From an uncultured Rhodocyclaceae bacterium (GTDB lineage: Bacteria; Pseudomonadota; Gammaproteobacteria; Burkholderiales; Rhodocyclaceae): 64,000 nt of DNA. Both the position numbers and the translations under genes were made by a program. The DNA is taken from the NCBI GenBank assembly GCA_907163075.1, contig CAJQTY010000001.1, forward strand, positions 1,240,001 through 1,304,000, given 5' to 3'. A model generated the notes under the pieces. That model saw only the letters and a list, made by a program, of their open reading frames with translations, did not search any database and had not been told where the DNA came from. Shown piece by piece: positions 28,501 to 38,096 of this stretch (positions within the stretch are counted from its first letter, which is position 1; every line of letters begins with the position of its first letter).

Positions 28501-29708
28501 TCAATCAGAACCCGGAAGCGCTCTTCGCTTTCGCTGGCAGCGATTTCGGCCTGCTTGCGCCGGCGGTTCTGGAACAGCAGCGCGACGAGCAGAACGCCCA
28601 TCAAGGCGAAGGCGCCGATTACGGTGATGACCTGCAGCCGATATTGCTCCCACAGCGTCGGTGGGCGATTGATGAAGGTGCTGCCTTCGGGCAGGCGGGA
28701 TGGGTCAATATGCCAGCGCTGCAGCTGGGCCCAGTCGTACCGTGGATGACTGCGCGTTTGGATAACGGTCAAGGGCGTGTCCAGCACCAGTTTGCCGCTC
28801 AGGTAATCGAACACCGCCGGGCCGACCTGCTGCTGGCCAAAGGCTTCGGTATCGAGCAGCACGCCACCGACAATGCCCCGGCCGAGAAAGCCGACCGAGG
28901 CGCTGAATACAGGCACCTTGGCAACTTTGACGACCTCATCGACGACTTCTATTGAGACATAGGGGTGGCCTCTGATGTCACCGAAATAGCCGTAGCAGAA
29001 AATGACCGTACCCTTGTCGGCGCTGCGGACCCGTTCCAGCATGGCGTCGTGGTCCAACTGGTCGGTGTACTCGAAGCTGACCTTGTTTTGCCAGGGAACG
29101 GCGGCGGCCCGCACGTCGTTGACATAGGGGCGATCGCTGGCACTGGCACCGGCGACGACGAGGACTCGCTTGGTGTCGGGAAGCGCTTGCAGCATGGCCC
29201 GAACACCCCAGCCATAATCCGCGCGCAGGGGCATCTGGAGAACCTTGCGCGGACTGAGGCGGCTCATTTCGATATCGTCCCGGGCAGTCGTCAGGATTAC
29301 CGCGCCCGGAAACAAAATCTTGCCTTCATTGATCATGAAATCGAGGGCCGGCCGGCCTTCGGCGACGACGATCCTGACTTGCTGACCAGCCAGTTTCTGT
29401 TGCAGTTGCGTGATCAGCAGCTGCTTGTCTTCAGGTTTCGAGTGGCGTACCAGATCGAGATATTCGACATAAATGTCAGCCGTACTCATCCCGGCATTTC
29501 GCGACGCATTGATGATGCCCTGAGATACGAAATCGACCAGAAACCCACGATGCTGCGAGTGCAGGACGACGAGCTTCGCCTGCCCGGCGGAGTTGCCGGC
29601 TGCGGCGGACGCCAGCAGGGGAAGCCACATCAGCACTGCCAGCATCCAGCCGAAGAGCGCCAGATAGCGCCTGATTTTCCCATCACTCGGGAGCGAGGCC
29701 GGGGCCAT
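25545..29708 (-). CDS. Hybrid sensor histidine kinase (ABC-substrate-binding sensor, PAS, GAF, HisKA, HATPase, REC, REC, Hpt)
   Basis: A 1387-residue phosphorelay kinase. In order: signal/anchor near residues 14-36; a periplasmic ABC-type substrate-binding sensor (about 45-320); a membrane helix near 355-377 ([20 protein letters not shown]); PAS (about 390-510); GAF (about 520-690); a coiled coil; HisKA with His733 in [11 protein letters not shown]; HATPase with [15 protein letters not shown]1 with Asp1023; REC2 with Asp1171; and Hpt with His1330 in RRVHTLKS. The relay His733 to Asp to His1330 implies a separate response regulator, not found here. I start at ATG 29708, which gives a proper membrane signal; the open frame beyond it translates REP-like repeat DNA. 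Confidence 0.9.
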   Translation of the reverse strand: MAPASLPSDGKIRRYLALFGWMLAVLMWLPLLASAAAGNSAGQAKLVVLHSQHRGFLVDFVSQGIINASRNAGMSTADIYVEYLDLVRHSKPEDKQLLITQLQQKLAGQQVRIVVAEGRPALDFMINEGKILFPGAVILTTARDDIEMSRLSPRKVLQMPLRADYGWGVRAMLQALPDTKRVLVVAGASASDRPYVNDVRAAAVPWQNKVSFEYTDQLDHDAMLERVRSADKGTVIFCYGYFGDIRGHPYVSIEVVDEVVKVAKVPVFSASVGFLGRGIVGGVLLDTEAFGQQQVGPAVFDYLSGKLVLDTPLTVIQTRSHPRYDWAQLQRWHIDPSRLPEGSTFINRPPTLWEQYRLQVITVIGAFALMGVLLVALLFQNRRRKQAEIAASESEERFRVLIEAAPEAIFVYDVEQQRIVNANSKACTLFGCSREKLFAGGPERFYRPQQSGEEDIAASMRQNDQRALAGAEVVFERCVVRDNDGEEVFCDVRQVLLPYQGQHLLRATFTDITERKAIESALYFVANHGGSGEQHAVFVVDLLRFLSTILKADYAILARHTSVSQAETIGVWVDGQIADNFVFDIPGTVCEHLSEGKNITLFTDSVRQHFPNSPFLQKGLCESFVGAPLLDSLGTAIGFLAVASRRAMQYPARANAVMQIVALRAAQELEALRNVQQTLQHQSDLENQVRARTAELAKANDRLAVVNEDLASARDVAEAATRAKSEFLANMSHEIRTPMNAILGMTDLALRTELTPKQADYLEKTRGAAESLLGVVNDILDFSKIEAGKLEMERKEFRLEEVFDKVISIIALRAREKGLELLINLASDLPRCLVGDPMRLHQVLVNLCGNAVKFTEAGEIVVSVELLERSAHDARLGFAVKDSGIGMSEEQMERLFQPFTQIDASHARKYGGTGLGLAICKQLVEIMGGHIGVSSQPGQGSVFSFTACFGLGHADAAQRQPIPDLRQLRLLVIDDSANARFALANLLASLGYDDYTLTASAAEGIAELVQAAAVRPYDLVLLDWKMPNMDGLEASRQIRRHPGLSQQPKIVLVSGFGHDGMDALSGQDNLDAFLAKPVTASSLQELLVRLFGNVLGYPERTRTLINPDALAEIVDRIRGMRVLLVEDNELNQQVALELLTEVAGVAVTIADNGRRALQILEAESFDAILMDIQMPEMDGYETTARIRREPRWQSLPIIAMTAHAMIQDRQRCLAAGMNDFVTKPFDLGELCLTLGKWAPDRPAQTPADAAAPPMLEATPAASASAVAVAVAGAGAVPGLDPAIGLKNCGGKRLLYEKLLHMLQDRERGVADDIRQDLAQGDRESAGRRVHTLKSISATIGAMALSDASAQLETILHSTADPAASLDQLEQQLLLALDAIGHFLASGE
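25883..25935 (-). repeat. Hexanucleotide tandem repeat in the kinase linker
   Basis: Runs of GGCACC, GGCTAC and GGCCGA hexamers encode Ala/Val and Ala/Ser dipeptides between REC2 and Hpt. The unit keeps the reading frame, so slippage would change linker length without breaking the protein. Confidence 0.6.
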
Positions 29709-29766
29709 CACGTGAATACCAAAGTGATTTAAATGAATCTCCGCCAGCATCATTTCACCCAAAGCT

Positions 29767-29838
29767 TGTCGTCCCGGCGCAAGCCGGAACCCAGATCGTA
29801 CTCCGCCAACCTGGATTCCGGCATACGCCGGAATGACC
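29767..29838. repeat. REP-like palindromic repeat
   Basis: Two short hairpins occur here, CCGGCGCAAGCCGG and ATTCCGGCATACGCCGGAAT, in the arrangement of dispersed REP-like sequences. The second hairpin is close to that inside the 114-bp MITE copies at 30.3 and 35.6 kb. Confidence 0.6.
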
Positions 29839-30268
29839 AGCCTTGGGTCGACCGGCCACAGGCCATTCGGGCAACATTCACTCGATTGCCCCAGGGGCGA
29901 AACTACCCGTCCCGCGCCGGCAAGAGGCAACGAGCTGTGGCGCGTTCCGTGATCAGAAGGTGGGATGCGGGCTGATCGATTGTCCATTGGCGGATGCTCA
30001 ATAAACGGGACCACATCCGGGTACCGACGAGTGTACCACCATCCTCGGCGCAAAGCCCGGTGATTTCGAGTCCTGGCACCTTGACTGTCAGCAGGCGGAC
30101 TTCCTTGCCCAACCCGACGCGCTCCTGTTCTCCGCCATCCCCGGCAAGCAGCGATTTCCGGAAGTGAAACCGGCCCTGGCTGACAAGACTTTGCCGTACA
30201 CGTCCCATGCAGCGGTCGGGAAGCGGTGTGCGGCTTCAGGATCAGCGCCCGTCGGCCGACCGGCGGCC
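29839..30268. other. Non-coding gap, possible gene remnant
   Basis: No confident gene is visible. A plus-strand frame from 30005 reads rather protein-like up to the MITE at 30269, but it has no start codon before 30164 and no recognised family. It may be the remains of a gene whose end was replaced by the MITE. Confidence 0.25.
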
Positions 30269-30382
30269 AGGGAGGCGCTGATTTATTCGTCACACCGGCG
30301 GAAGCCGGTGTCCAGCTCGTTGATTTTTATGGATTCCGGCGTTCGCCGGAATGACTATTTCTCATTTAACCAGCGTTTCCCT
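30269..30382 (+). mobile_element. 114-bp MITE, copy 1
   Basis: The ends AGGGAGGCGCTGATT and AACCAGCGTTTCCCT are imperfect terminal inverted repeats. Inside are two hairpins, CACCGGCGGAAGCCGGTG and ATTCCGGCGTTCGCCGGAAT. A second copy at 35589-35702 has the same length and orientation and differs at only about four positions. No transposase is encoded, so it would move with help from a full element. Confidence 0.8.
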
Positions 30383-30453
30383 CGCAGCCTGTCGGGCTTG
30401 ATGAGTCGAAGCGAAAAAAGTGGGAGACGAGCGCAGTTTTTCACGGATTTGAA

Positions 30454-30474
30454 GCGAATAGTTGTTCTATTCGC
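30454..30474. repeat. Perfect 8-bp hairpin
   Basis: GCGAATAG and CTATTCGC pair around a TTGTT loop. It lies downstream of the chemoreceptor gene (minus strand), about 70 bp after its stop. Without a T-run it is not a typical terminator. Confidence 0.4.
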
Positions 30475-30544
30475 GCCGAAATACGGGGAAAAATGAGCCG
30501 TCTTCCCACCTTTTGCAGCCGACTTGGTCAAGTCCGACAGGCGG

Positions 30545-32158
30545 CTAGACCCGGTAGAGCTCGACCTCGGCCCGCATCGATCCGGCAACTCCGCTCAGCT
30601 CGCTCGATGTGGCAGCCGTATTCTTGGCCGCCGCATCGTTTTCTTCCGACATCTGGGCAATCCGTTCGACCTGCTGGGCGATGAGCGAACTGGCCGTACT
30701 CTGTTCGCGAATCGCTTCCGAGATTTCGGCCACGATGACCACCGTATGGTCGGCGCCGGATTCTATTTCGCGCACTGCGGTCTCGGCCTCCTGGGCATGA
30801 ACAACACCATTTTCGACCTCCTCGACCGCGTTGAGCATTCCCTTCACGGCGTTATTCGCGTCGCTCTGCATGGCCGACATGGTGGAGGCAATCTCCTGGG
30901 TCGACTTCGCCGTCCGCTCGGCCAGCTTGCGAACCTCGTCGGCCACCACCGCGAAACCGCGGCCCTGCTCGCCGGCCCGCGCCGCCTCGATCGCCGCGTT
31001 GAGGGCGAGCAGGTTGGTCTGGTCGGCCACTTCCTTGATCACGGCAACCACCGCATTGACCTTGGCGCTGCCTTCATCAAGCCGACTGACAATTTTGGCG
31101 GCATCCTTGACGGCCGTTTCGATGCGACGGATGTCGGCAAGGGTTTGGCCGATCGTTGCCGCGCCACCGCGCGCGACGTTGCCGGCATTGATCACCAGTG
31201 TGTTGGCTTCGCTCGCCCGGTCCGAGACGTGGTTGATGCTGACGGTCAGTTCCTCGACGGCGGCGGCCATGCTCGACGCCGCTTCGCTCTGCTCGCCCGA
31301 GCCGGTCGCTACCTGTTGCGCCGCGGTGGAAAGTAGCGTCGACGAGCCGCTGACCTGCTCGGCACTGGCACGCATCTTTTTCAAGCTGGACTGCACTTTC
31401 TCCAGGAGGGTGTTGAAGGCCCGGCCGGTATCGGCAACCTCGTCCTTGTTGACGGTGGTTAGCCGCCGGGTAAAGTCGAGGTTGGCCGCGACATCGCCCA
31501 TCGCCGTCTGCATGTCGGTCAGGGAGCCAACGACCTGGCGATAGGTAGTGAAGCCAAGACCGAGACCGACGACAACGGCCACCAGCACCGCGATGCCGAT
31601 TATCCAGGTGCCTCGACTGGCCGCCGCTTCGGCCGACCCAATGGCATCGTTGGTCAGTTTCAGGTTGTAGTCCCAATGCGCCTTCAGGGCATCGGTTATG
31701 TCATCAGTCATCGAGTGGGCCGCTATGACCTTTTCGCCGGCCGGGCCGGGTTGGTGATTTTTCGAGAGCGCCACAGCCGCATCCATCAACGGATAAAACT
31801 CGCCGAGCTTGGCCTGCTCGGCCACCAAGAGTTCGCGGTCCTTGTCGTCGGTGACCAGATCTTTCATGTACATCTTGAGATCGCCGTCGATGCTCACGCG
31901 TATGGCCTTGATCTCATCTTCCATCTTGGCCATCTCCTTCTCGTTGTCCGAGATGATGTGCTGGAGGACCAAACCGCGCATTAGGGCAAAGTTCGTGCTG
32001 ACCCGGCCAACTACCTCCAGGCTAGGAATGATGTTTACGTTGATCGAGTTGACACTTGATATCTGGTTGCGCATTTCCATTAGCGCGGTCCCGCCGACCA
32101 CGAACAGAGCCCCCAGCAGGACAGCAAGCAGCAGCGACAGTCGTTTGGCAATGGTCAT
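30545..32158 (-). CDS. Methyl-accepting chemotaxis protein
   Basis: A 537-residue chemoreceptor. A first membrane helix (about 7-27) and a second (about 186-206) flank a roughly 160-residue periplasmic four-helix-bundle sensor. HAMP follows, then the signalling coiled coil with the conserved hairpin tip [25 protein letters not shown] read in two parts around residue 385-410. It lacks the C-terminal NWETF-type pentapeptide for CheR/CheB docking. The ligand is unknown. It is encoded next to the large sensor kinase on the same strand, but 840 bp apart, so co-transcription is unlikely. Confidence 0.9.
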   Translation of the reverse strand: MTIAKRLSLLLAVLLGALFVVGGTALMEMRNQISSVNSINVNIIPSLEVVGRVSTNFALMRGLVLQHIISDNEKEMAKMEDEIKAIRVSIDGDLKMYMKDLVTDDKDRELLVAEQAKLGEFYPLMDAAVALSKNHQPGPAGEKVIAAHSMTDDITDALKAHWDYNLKLTNDAIGSAEAAASRGTWIIGIAVLVAVVVGLGLGFTTYRQVVGSLTDMQTAMGDVAANLDFTRRLTTVNKDEVADTGRAFNTLLEKVQSSLKKMRASAEQVSGSSTLLSTAAQQVATGSGEQSEAASSMAAAVEELTVSINHVSDRASEANTLVINAGNVARGGAATIGQTLADIRRIETAVKDAAKIVSRLDEGSAKVNAVVAVIKEVADQTNLLALNAAIEAARAGEQGRGFAVVADEVRKLAERTAKSTQEIASTMSAMQSDANNAVKGMLNAVEEVENGVVHAQEAETAVREIESGADHTVVIVAEISEAIREQSTASSLIAQQVERIAQMSEENDAAAKNTAATSSELSGVAGSMRAEVELYRV

Positions 32159-32768
32159 GGTCCCCCCCTTTTATGGCGTTGTGTACCGTTGGTTGAGATA
32201 CAAGCTGAGACTTTTGGTGACGTATTGTTTGACTATGAACTTTTCCAGAATAAATCGAGCTATTTCAAAAACTGCGAACTCCCTGCCCCCGGCGGATAGC
32301 CAAGCAACTTGGTTGCTGGTCGGCAATGTTCATGTACTTGGCGAAGGAATGCGCGCTTGCGCGGCAATATTGCCAGACAGCATATGCCTTTTCAAGTGAT
32401 GATTTTGCAGCGTTGCAATGCAATGTCGGTCCGGGCGCCAATTTCGCCGGGCCAGTATCGTACATCGCTCGCGTCGGTGCATGGCATCCGCAACGCCGTC
32501 GTGCAATGTGTCGCACTCCGAACGTGGCACAAACGCAGCGCCGCGAGTAGCCGAATGGGTTCGCTAATCCCGCACGGACAGGCCTGGCCCGGCAACGGCG
32601 GACAAAGGCCGCGAATGGCGCGGCAGAGCGCTTTCATCAAGGCCTTCGGAAACAGCTGGACAATTGCTTTCCGCTGGACCGGATCGATGCACGCGACGTA
32701 GCGGCGCCCCGGGGAAGACGGGTATACTCAAGCGCTTTATTGCCCTCTCGCCATCCAACCGGCGCTCA
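32159..32768. promoter_or_regulatory. Intergenic region with two short perfect palindromes
   Basis: This 610-bp gap between the divergent chemoreceptor and the cyanophycin-associated ABC gene has no convincing gene. It contains GGCAATATTGCC (32363-32374, perfect 12-bp palindrome) and TTGCAATGCAA (32413-32423, perfect around a central A). Both could be protein-binding sites controlling either gene. Confidence 0.35.
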
Positions 32769-35120
32769 ATGATGAACAACCGCAACCCCGAGCCTCCAGC
32801 CGCCTCGGCGGGCAACATGCTGCCCGGCCCGTCCTTGATCCCCTTGCCGGCGACATGGCTCGATCAGGTCGAGACACAGCTCGCCGCCGACGAGAAAGTG
32901 CTGGCCTGGCTGGAGATCGACCTTGACGCGCAACTGCATTTTGCCGCCGGTCTTGTCGTGCTGACCAGCCAGCGCCTGCTCGCCAGGGCCGCCGGCGATG
33001 AGCGCTGGCAGAGCCATCCCTTCCAGCACGGTCTGACGCTGACGCGCCGCGACCATTCGGGCGTCGGCAGCCTTGAGCTGACCAACGCCGACTCGCGGCA
33101 GGCGTTATGGCGCTACACGCTGGGCGGCGACATTGCCGCCGGGCGGCTGATCGAGCACTTCAACCGGCAGCTCGCCTTTCACCTCACCGGAGACGTCCCG
33201 CCCCCGCCGACCCACGCCCTCTGCCCGAACTGCGAAACACCGTTGCTCGCCGGCCAGGAAGAGTGCCCGGTATGCAGCAAGGAAATCCACGCGCCGCCGT
33301 CGACCTGGACGCTGTTCCGGCTCTGGCGCTTTGCCTACCCCTATCGCTGGCGACTTCTTGCCGGTTTCCTGCTGTCGCTCGGATCGACGGCCGCCACGCT
33401 GGTGCCGCCCTACCTGACGATGCCGATGATGGACAAGGTGCTGATTCCCTATCAGAACGGCAAGCCGATCGATACCGCGCTGGTCACGCTCTACCTCTCC
33501 GGCCTGTTTGGCGCCGCCTTGCTGGCCTGGGTGCTGGGCTGGGCGCGCACCTACATCCTGGCGCTGGTTTCCGAACGCATCGGCGCGGACCTGCGCACGA
33601 CCACCTACGAACACTTGCTCAAGCTGTCGCAGGAATATTTCGGCGGCAAGCGCACGGGCGACCTGATGGCCCGCATCGGCTCCGAAACGGACCGCATCAA
33701 CATCTTCATTTCACTGCATTTCCTCGACTTCGTCACCGATGTGCTGATGATCGCCATGACGACCTCGATCCTCGTCTCGATCAATCCGGTACTGGCGCTG
33801 GTCACCCTGTTGCCGCTGCCGATCATTGCCTGGCTGATTCATGTGGTGCGCGAAAAACTGCGGACCGGATTCGAGCGCGTCGACCGCATCTGGGCCGAGG
33901 TCACCAACGTCCTGGCCGACACCATCCCCGGCATCCGCGTCGTCAAGGCCTTCGCCCAGGAGAGCCGTGAGGCGGCGCGCTTCCGCGCGGCCAATGCGCA
34001 CAACCTGGAAGTCAACGACAAGGTCAACAAGGTGTGGTCGCTGTTCTCGCCGACCGTCACCCTGCTCACCGAAGTCGGCCTGCTCATCGTCTGGGCTTTC
34101 GGTATCTGGCAGATCTCGACAAACGACATCACCGTCGGCGTCCTGACCGCGTTCCTGGCCTACATCGGGCGCTTCTACCTGCGCCTGGATTCGATGAGCC
34201 GCATCGTTTCGGTCACGCAGAAGGCGGCGGCCGGCGCCAAGCGGATTTTCGACATTCTCGACCACGTATCGAGCGTCCCGGAACCGGCGAATCCGGTTCA
34301 TCTGCCAAGCGTCACCGGGCGCATCGAGCTGCGCGGCGTCGGCTTCCGCTACGGCACGCGCAGCGTCACGCGCGATATCAGCATCGCCATCGAACCGGGC
34401 GAAATGATCGGCCTGGTCGGCCATAGCGGCTCGGGGAAGAGCACCATGGTGAACCTCATCTGCCGCTTCTACGACGTCACCGAGGGAGCGATCCTGATCG
34501 ACGGCGTCGATATCCGCTCGTTGCCGGTGGCCGAATACCGCAAGCACATCGGCCTGGTGCTGCAGGAACCCTTCCTCTTTTTCGGCACGATCGCCGAGAA
34601 CATCGCCTACGGCAAGCCCGACGCGACGCGCGCGGAAATCATCGCGGCCGCCCGCGCCGCGCATGCGCACGAATTCATCCTGCGTCTGGCACACGGCTAC
34701 GACTCGCTGGTCGGCGAACGCGGTCAGGCGCTCTCCGGCGGCGAACGCCAGCGCATCTCGATCGCCCGCGCCCTGCTCATCGATCCGAAGATCCTGATCC
34801 TCGACGAGGCTACCTCGTCGGTCGATACCACCACCGAGAAGGAAATCCAGAAGGCGCTCGACAATCTGGTGCGCGGCCGCACGACGATCGCCATCGCGCA
34901 CCGCCTGTCCACCCTGCGCGATGCCAACCGCCTGGTCGTGCTCGATCGCGGCAGTGTCGTCGAAGTCGGCAACCACGACGAACTGATGGCCCGGGAAGGC
35001 CATTACTACCGCCTCTACCAGGCGCAGGCACGCAACGTCGATACCGAGGACGGCGAGAGCGGCGACGACGGCCGCGGCGCGAGCACGCTTGCCGACAAGG
35101 ACGAAGGAGACCGCGAATGA
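32769..35120 (+). CDS. Cyanophycin-locus-associated ABC transporter (fused permease-ATPase)
   Basis: A half-transporter of about 783 residues. An N-terminal soluble domain of about 150 residues is followed by a zinc-ribbon-like pair CPNC...CPVC (near 152-170), six membrane helices (about 180-480), and an ATPase with GHSGSGKST (near 551), LSGGERQRISIARAL and ILILDEATSSVD. The membrane and ATPase parts are of the exporter (ABCB) type. The next gene, DUF1854, overlaps its stop by ATGA, and both precede two cyanophycin synthetase genes. This order is recurrent in betaproteobacteria and underlies database names of the type cyanophycin metabolism-associated ABC transporter. The substrate is unknown. 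Start is ATG 32769 or 32772. Confidence 0.85.
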   Translation: MMNNRNPEPPAASAGNMLPGPSLIPLPATWLDQVETQLAADEKVLAWLEIDLDAQLHFAAGLVVLTSQRLLARAAGDERWQSHPFQHGLTLTRRDHSGVGSLELTNADSRQALWRYTLGGDIAAGRLIEHFNRQLAFHLTGDVPPPPTHALCPNCETPLLAGQEECPVCSKEIHAPPSTWTLFRLWRFAYPYRWRLLAGFLLSLGSTAATLVPPYLTMPMMDKVLIPYQNGKPIDTALVTLYLSGLFGAALLAWVLGWARTYILALVSERIGADLRTTTYEHLLKLSQEYFGGKRTGDLMARIGSETDRINIFISLHFLDFVTDVLMIAMTTSILVSINPVLALVTLLPLPIIAWLIHVVREKLRTGFERVDRIWAEVTNVLADTIPGIRVVKAFAQESREAARFRAANAHNLEVNDKVNKVWSLFSPTVTLLTEVGLLIVWAFGIWQISTNDITVGVLTAFLAYIGRFYLRLDSMSRIVSVTQKAAAGAKRIFDILDHVSSVPEPANPVHLPSVTGRIELRGVGFRYGTRSVTRDISIAIEPGEMIGLVGHSGSGKSTMVNLICRFYDVTEGAILIDGVDIRSLPVAEYRKHIGLVLQEPFLFFGTIAENIAYGKPDATRAEIIAAARAAHAHEFILRLAHGYDSLVGERGQALSGGERQRISIARALLIDPKILILDEATSSVDTTTEKEIQKALDNLVRGRTTIAIAHRLSTLRDANRLVVLDRGSVVEVGNHDELMAREGHYYRLYQAQARNVDTEDGESGDDGRGASTLADKDEGDRE

Positions 35121-35590
35121 GCACCCTGCCCGACTATCAACTGCGGCGCGACGCCTTCGGCCGCCTGATATTCACCGGCAGCGACGGCGAAACGACCGAA
35201 GTCGTCGTCCCGGTGCGCGCTTTTCCGATCGCCGCGCCGGACCAGGGCATCGCGCTGGTCGACCCGCACGGCCACGAACTGGCCTGGATCGACCGCCTCG
35301 ACGACCTGCCGGACAACGTGCGGACGCTGGTCGAAGACGAACTGGCGAGCCGCGAATTCATGCCCGTCATCAGCCGCATCGTCAACGTATCGAGTTTCGC
35401 CACGCCGAGCACCTGGCAGGTCAAAACCAACCACGGCGACACCGAATTCGTGCTCAAGGGCGAAGAGGATATCCGCCGTCTCGCCTCGCCGGCACTGCTG
35501 ATCGCCGACAGTCACGGCATCCACTACCTGATCCGCGACCGTTATGCGCTCGACCAGCACAGCCGCAGGATTCTGGATCGCTTCCTCTAA
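35117..35590 (+). CDS. DUF1854 family protein of the cyanophycin locus
   Basis: A 157-residue soluble protein of the DUF1854 family, seen in YQLRRDAFGRLIFTG, the central GIALVDPHGHELAWIDRLDDL and the ending HYLIRDRYALDQHSRRILDR. Its function is unknown. It starts inside the ABC gene stop (ATGA at 35117-35120), so the two products are probably made in step and may act together. A 114-bp MITE begins at its stop codon: the TAA at 35588-35590 lies within the terminal repeat of the element. Confidence 0.82.
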   Translation: MSTLPDYQLRRDAFGRLIFTGSDGETTEVVVPVRAFPIAAPDQGIALVDPHGHELAWIDRLDDLPDNVRTLVEDELASREFMPVISRIVNVSSFATPSTWQVKTNHGDTEFVLKGEEDIRRLASPALLIADSHGIHYLIRDRYALDQHSRRILDRFL

Positions 35591-35702
35591 GGAGGCGCTG
35601 ATTTATTCTTCACACCGGCGGAAGCTGGTGTCCAGCTCGTTGATTTTTATGGATTCCGGCGTTCGCCGGAATGACTATTTCTCATTTAATCAGCGTTTCC
35701 CT
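35589..35702 (+). mobile_element. 114-bp MITE, copy 2
   Basis: Nearly identical to the copy at 30269-30382 and in the same orientation, with ends AAGGAGGCGCTGATT and AATCAGCGTTTCCCT. It overlaps the stop codon of the DUF1854 gene and separates that gene from cphA'. Confidence 0.8.
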
Positions 35703-35837
35703 AAGGCGTCCCGGGCCCACTATTTCCGTCAAACGCCAAGCTCGACGTAAGCCGAATTCCACGAACCGCGTTATTGGGACGATAATTGTTAACCTATTCA
35801 CACCCTCGGCGCTCTCCTCCGTGCCAACTCTGACCAA

Positions 35838-38009
35838 ATGAAAACGAAAGATATCAAGTTTCTTGAAATCCGCTACCTGCGCGGACCGAACATCTGGACC
35901 TACCGGCCGGTCATTGAAGCCATTGTCGACATCGGGGAGCTGGAAGATTTCCCATCGAACACCATTCCCGGTTTCGTCGATCGGCTCAAGGCTTTCCTGC
36001 CCTCCTTGATCGAGCACCGCTGCAGTTACGGCGAGCGCGGAGGTTTTCTGCGCCGGCTCGAAGAAGGCACCTGGCCGGCGCACATCCTCGAGCACGTTTC
36101 CCTCGAACTGCAAAATCTGGCCGGCATGCCCGGCGGCTTCGGCAAGGCACGCGAGACGCCGATACGCGGCGTGTACAAGGTCGCCATCCGCGCCTGGCAC
36201 GAAGATGTGACCCGCGCCTGCCTGGAAGCCGGCCGCGAACTGGTGATGGCCGCCATCGAGGACAACGCCTTCGACGTCGCCGCCAACGTCGAGCGCCTGC
36301 GCGACATGGCCGAGCGCAAGCTGCTCGGGCCGAGCACCGGCTGCATCGTCGAGGCGGCAACGTCCAAGGAACGGCGCATTCCGGCGATTCGCATGCTGTC
36401 CACCGGCAACCTCGTGCAACTGGGTTACGGCGCCCGCAGCCGGCGCATCTGGACGGCGGAAACCGACCGCACCAGCGCCATCGCCGAAACCATCTCGCGC
36501 GACAAGGATATGACCAAGACGCTGCTGCAGTCCTGTGGCGTCCCGGTGCCCGAAGGACGCATGGTCGATGGCCCGGCCGACGCCTGGGAGGCGGCCGAAG
36601 AGATCGGCGTTCCGGTCGTCGTCAAACCGTACGACGGCAATCACGGACGCGGCGTGTTCACCAACCTGATGACGCGCGACGAAGTCGAGGCGGCTTACGC
36701 CTCGGCCATCGAAGAAGGCAGCGGCGTCATCGTCGAGCGCTTCGTTCGCGGCTCCGAGCACCGCCTGCTGGTGGTCGGCGGCAAGCTGGTCGCTGCCGCG
36801 CGCGGCGAGACGGCGGCGGTCATCGGCGACGGCAAATCAACGATCAACGAGCTGATCGATCTCCAGATCAATTCCGATCCGCGGCGCGGCGCCGCCGAAG
36901 AGTTCCCGCTCGACGTAATCATCCTCAGCGAAAACCCGGTGGCCCTGCACGAAGTCACGCGCCAGGGCTTCGCGCCCGAATCGGTACCGGCCGCCGGTCG
37001 CGAAGTGCTGGTGGTGCGTACCGGCAACCACACCAGCGACATCACCGAACTGGTTCATCCGAGCGTCGCCGACGCCGCCTCGCTCGCCGCACGCATTGTC
37101 GGCCTCGACATCGCCGGCGTCGACCTGGTCTGCGAGGACATTTCGCGCCCGCTCGACGGACAGCGCGGCGCCATCGTCGAAGTCAACGCCGGGCCTGGGC
37201 TGCTGATGCACATCAAGCCGGCCACCGGCGAAGCGCGCCCGGTCGGCCGCGCCATCGTCGAACACCTGTTCCCGAACGGCGACGATGGCCGCGTTCCGGT
37301 CGTCGGCGTCACCGGCAGTTACGGCAAGACGACGGTTTGCCGCCTCATCGCGCGACTGCTGACGCTTACCGGGAAACACACGGGGCTGGCGTGCAGCGAC
37401 GGCCTGTTCCTGAATCACCGGCAGGCCGAGAAGGGCGACAGCGCCAACTGGAAAGGCGCCAACCGCATCCTGATGAACCGCGCCATCGAGGCGGCCGTCT
37501 TCGAGAACGGCAGCGACGCCATTCTCGGCGAAGGGCTGGCCTACGACCGCTGCCAGGTCGGCGTCGTCACCAACGTCGACGTCGCGCGCCACAGCGGCCG
37601 CTTCTACATCGAAACGCCGGAGCACGTGTTCAACGTCCTGCGCACCCAGGTCGACCTGGTGCTGCCCAAGGGGGCAGCGGTGCTCAATGCGCGCGAAGCG
37701 ATGCTGGTCGACATGGCCCCGCTGTGCGACGGCGAAGTCATCTATTTCGCGCTCGACGCGCAATTGCCGGCCATCGCCGCACACCGCGAGCAGGGCCAGC
37801 GCGCAGTGATCGTGCGCGACAGCCAGGTGGTGCTGGCCAGCGGCACGGACGAAGTTGCGCTGGCGGCACTGAAAGACATTCCGCTGACCGAAGGCGGCAC
37901 GGCCGCGCTGCAGGTCGAGAACGTGCTCGCCGCCGTCGGCGCCGCGTGGGCGCTCGACATCTCGATCGACGTCATGCGTACCGGAATCGAAACCTTCTTC
38001 ATCGAATAG
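35838..38009 (+). CDS. cphA': Cyanophycin synthetase CphA' (shorter paralogue)
   Basis: A 723-residue cyanophycin synthetase-like ligase. It has the N-terminal CphA domain, an ATP-grasp domain with VVVKPYDGNHGRGV near residue 260, and a Mur-ligase-like domain with the P-loop GVTGSYGKTTVCRL near residue 490. It ends soon after the LQVENVLAAVGAAWAL segment, so the C-terminal Mur ligase subdomain present in the full enzyme (about 130 residues) is missing. CphA builds an Asp backbone with Arg side chains; the paralogue may modify the polymer or act with CphA. It is 87 bp before cphA on the same strand. Confidence 0.88.
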   Translation: MKTKDIKFLEIRYLRGPNIWTYRPVIEAIVDIGELEDFPSNTIPGFVDRLKAFLPSLIEHRCSYGERGGFLRRLEEGTWPAHILEHVSLELQNLAGMPGGFGKARETPIRGVYKVAIRAWHEDVTRACLEAGRELVMAAIEDNAFDVAANVERLRDMAERKLLGPSTGCIVEAATSKERRIPAIRMLSTGNLVQLGYGARSRRIWTAETDRTSAIAETISRDKDMTKTLLQSCGVPVPEGRMVDGPADAWEAAEEIGVPVVVKPYDGNHGRGVFTNLMTRDEVEAAYASAIEEGSGVIVERFVRGSEHRLLVVGGKLVAAARGETAAVIGDGKSTINELIDLQINSDPRRGAAEEFPLDVIILSENPVALHEVTRQGFAPESVPAAGREVLVVRTGNHTSDITELVHPSVADAASLAARIVGLDIAGVDLVCEDISRPLDGQRGAIVEVNAGPGLLMHIKPATGEARPVGRAIVEHLFPNGDDGRVPVVGVTGSYGKTTVCRLIARLLTLTGKHTGLACSDGLFLNHRQAEKGDSANWKGANRILMNRAIEAAVFENGSDAILGEGLAYDRCQVGVVTNVDVARHSGRFYIETPEHVFNVLRTQVDLVLPKGAAVLNAREAMLVDMAPLCDGEVIYFALDAQLPAIAAHREQGQRAVIVRDSQVVLASGTDEVALAALKDIPLTEGGTAALQVENVLAAVGAAWALDISIDVMRTGIETFFIE

Positions 38010-38096
38010 ACGACAGCGACTGCCAGATCAACGCTACGCGCGCGGATGCCAGTACGTCCGCGGCGACCAGAAAACCAGAAAAAGAGGACACCGTTT

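Noticed and set aside
29709-30293. N-terminal extension of the hybrid kinase frame by about 195 codons
   Set aside because: The extension translates REP-like repeat DNA (the RLVIPAYAGIQ type of peptide) and would bury the signal sequence that starts at ATG 29708.
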